This document shows positions 50,729 through 51,669 of a DNA stretch of 51,669 nt, one piece after another (positions within the stretch are counted from its first letter, which is position 1; the number at the start of each line of letters is the position of its first letter). This DNA is from Hyphomicrobiales bacterium. GTDB lineage: Bacteria; Pseudomonadota; Alphaproteobacteria; Rhizobiales; Xanthobacteraceae. The DNA lies in NCBI GenBank assembly GCA_003140315.1, contig PLJS01000301.1, positions 1-51,669 on the forward strand, written 5' to 3'. The notes beneath the pieces were generated by a model. The model was not told where the DNA came from. It searched no databases and saw nothing but the letters and a program-made list of their open reading frames with translations. Position numbers and translations under genes: made by a program.

Positions 50729-51033
50729 GGAATCCTCCGTTCAGTCGGATTCAAAGTCTCGGGCGCGTGGCGGTTCCATTGCAAGCCTAAAAACTGAATA
50801 AATTGTTTGCAATCAAGGCGTTAGCAGCATTCAGCGAGACTGCTGACAAGGCTCGACTTGCACGCCGCAACCTGCTAGCAGTCTGCGTTAACGAGTGCCA
50901 ATTTTTTTCTTCCGCCCTCTTGCGAGTGAAAAATTTGTGCCCTATGTCGCCTGCGAGCGGTCGGCGGGGGAGTTTTCCGTCTGGCCGTTGCTTTCCAAAA
51001 CACACGTCCGAACAATCACTTAGGAGGATGCTC
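50729..51033. promoter_or_regulatory. groESL control region: heat-shock promoter and CIRCE-like elements
   Basis: This 305-base gap holds no gene. A CIRCE-like inverted repeat CTAGCAGTC-N9-GAGTGCCAA lies at 50875-50901; the consensus is TTAGCACTC-N9-GAGTGCTAA, giving 2 and 1 mismatches. A weaker related dyad TTAGCAGCA-N8-GACTGCTGA is at 50821-50846. A sigma-32-type promoter reads CTTGCGA (50919-50925), 14 bases, then CCCTATGT (50940-50947). This gives dual control by HrcA/CIRCE and RpoH, as known for alphaproteobacterial groESL. AGGAGG precedes the groES start. Confidence 0.72.
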
Positions 51034-51348
51034 ATGAAATTCCGCCCGCTTCACGACCGCGTCGTCGTCAAGCGCATCGATGCCGAAGCCAAGAGTGCCG
51101 GCGGCATCATCATTCCCGACACCGTCAAAGAGAAGCCTTCGCAGGGCGAGATCGTCGCCGTCGGCCCTGGTGGCCGCGACGAGAGCGGCAAGTTGCTCCC
51201 GATCGATCTCAAGGTCGGCGAGCGCGTGCTGTTCGGCAAGTGGTCGGGCACCGAGGTGAAGATCGATGGTCAGGACCTCCTGATCATGAAGGAAAGCGAC
51301 ATCATGGGCGTTCTCGAAGAGAGCGTCGCCCGCAAGAAGGCCGCCTGA
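51034..51348 (+). CDS. groES: Co-chaperonin GroES
   Basis: The 104-aa lid of the GroEL folding chamber. It begins [44 protein letters not shown], which holds the mobile loop. It continues with [37 protein letters not shown] at 51034 follows AGGAGGATGCTC. The coding frame extends upstream but the family start is here. It is the first gene of groESL; groEL starts 154 bases after the stop, an unusually long spacing because a cloverleaf-like repeat sits between. Confidence 0.98.
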   Translation: MKFRPLHDRVVVKRIDAEAKSAGGIIIPDTVKEKPSQGEIVAVGPGGRDESGKLLPIDLKVGERVLFGKWSGTEVKIDGQDLLIMKESDIMGVLEESVARKKAA

Positions 51349-51368
51349 GGCGGTCTCAGCAAACTCAA

Positions 51369-51475
51369 CGTCATCCTGAGGCGGCCGCCGAAGGCGGCCC
51401 TCGAAGGATGGCCACACACGCGACTGTCATCCTTCGAGCCCCCGATCTAGTCGGGGGTCGCACCTCAGGATGACG
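51369..51475. repeat. 107-bp cloverleaf-like repeat between groES and groEL
   Basis: The ends CGTCATCCTGAGG (51369-51381) and CCTCAGGATGACG (51463-51475) are a perfect 13-bp inverted repeat. Inside are three further perfect stems: GGCCGCC-GAA-GGCGGCC (51383-51399), TCGAAGGATG with CATCCTTCGA (51401-51410 / 51428-51437) and CCCCCGA-TCTAG-TCGGGGG (51439-51457). Together they make a multi-branched fold. The unit resembles a mobile palindromic repeat of Rhizobiales and is transcribed within the groESL mRNA. Confidence 0.9.
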
Positions 51476-51502
51476 ATCGGAAATATGAACGGAGCAATCT
51501 AA

Positions 51503-51669
<167 letters not shown>

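Overview
The window is about 51.7 kb of high-GC bacterial chromosome. It most likely comes from an alphaproteobacterium of the order Rhizobiales (Bradyrhizobium / Xanthobacteraceae-like). This rests on the high GC with strong GC3 bias, the pair usg + groESL, the block cysE / DUF3126 / zf-CHCC / FAD monooxygenase, several Bug (TctC) solute-binding proteins, and palindromic intergenic repeats of the kind found in that order. No phage, CRISPR array or complete insertion sequence is visible. The left edge holds a fused transposase/integrase relic.

Layout. 0-0.6 kb: chimeric mobile-element relic. 0.7-4.4 kb: minus-strand operon Bug - S15/CocE hydrolase - Bug. 4.4-8.7 kb: orphan BrnA-type antitoxin, gamma carbonic anhydrase, two unknown proteins, DUF3126, cysE and an alpha/beta hydrolase. 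8.9-12.3 kb: plus-strand run of NDUFS6-like zinc finger, FAD monooxygenase, MetE-type methyltransferase and periplasmic binding protein. 12.3-15.9 kb: lipoprotein, PAS-GGDEF-EAL protein, tRNA-Leu(UAA), cupin. 16-19.3 kb: small proteins, a phosphoribosyltransferase/hydrolase pair, and a divergent MarR regulator and monooxygenase with a clear operator. 19.3-23.0 kb: an EmrA/EmrB-type efflux operon broken by three lesions, beside an intact TetR gene and two perfect operators. 23-28.9 kb: acyltransferase, OsmC, CinA-like protein, feruloyl-CoA synthase and a frameshifted TPR gene. 29-30.5 kb: two divergent XRE regulators and a lone receiver protein. 30.8-38.2 kb: the Anbu proteasome-homologue gene set (ATP-grasp, alpha-E, transglutaminase, Anbu), split by prfC and an MBL-fold hydrolase. 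38.4-40.6 kb: CHASE4-GGDEF-EAL protein. 40.7-46.6 kb: two more Bug proteins, DUF1203, Ogt, SDR, HigA with a truncated HigB tail, a membrane protein and an NMT1-type binding protein. 46.8-50.7 kb: serine hydrolase, zeta-type GST, LivK-type binding protein, usg. 50.8 kb to the end: groES and the start of groEL under a heat-shock control region.

How the genes work together. The most coherent system is the Anbu cluster: a peptide-ligase-like ATP-grasp enzyme, its alpha-E partner, a transglutaminase-fold protease and a self-compartmentalising Ntn hydrolase, possibly joined here by an MBL-fold enzyme. Much of the rest is uptake and catabolism: seven solute-binding proteins, none with a membrane partner in the window, plus hydrolases, a feruloyl-CoA synthase, a zeta-type GST and FAD/SDR oxidoreductases. 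Two composite c-di-GMP enzymes differ in their inhibitory site.

Signs of decay are frequent: a truncated higB, an orphan brnA-like gene, a broken efflux operon and a broken TPR gene. Either this lineage is losing accessory functions or the assembly carries local errors. The lesions include deletions that look larger than single-base errors, which favours real decay.

All calls come from reading the sequence and the translated proteins by eye. No database search was run.
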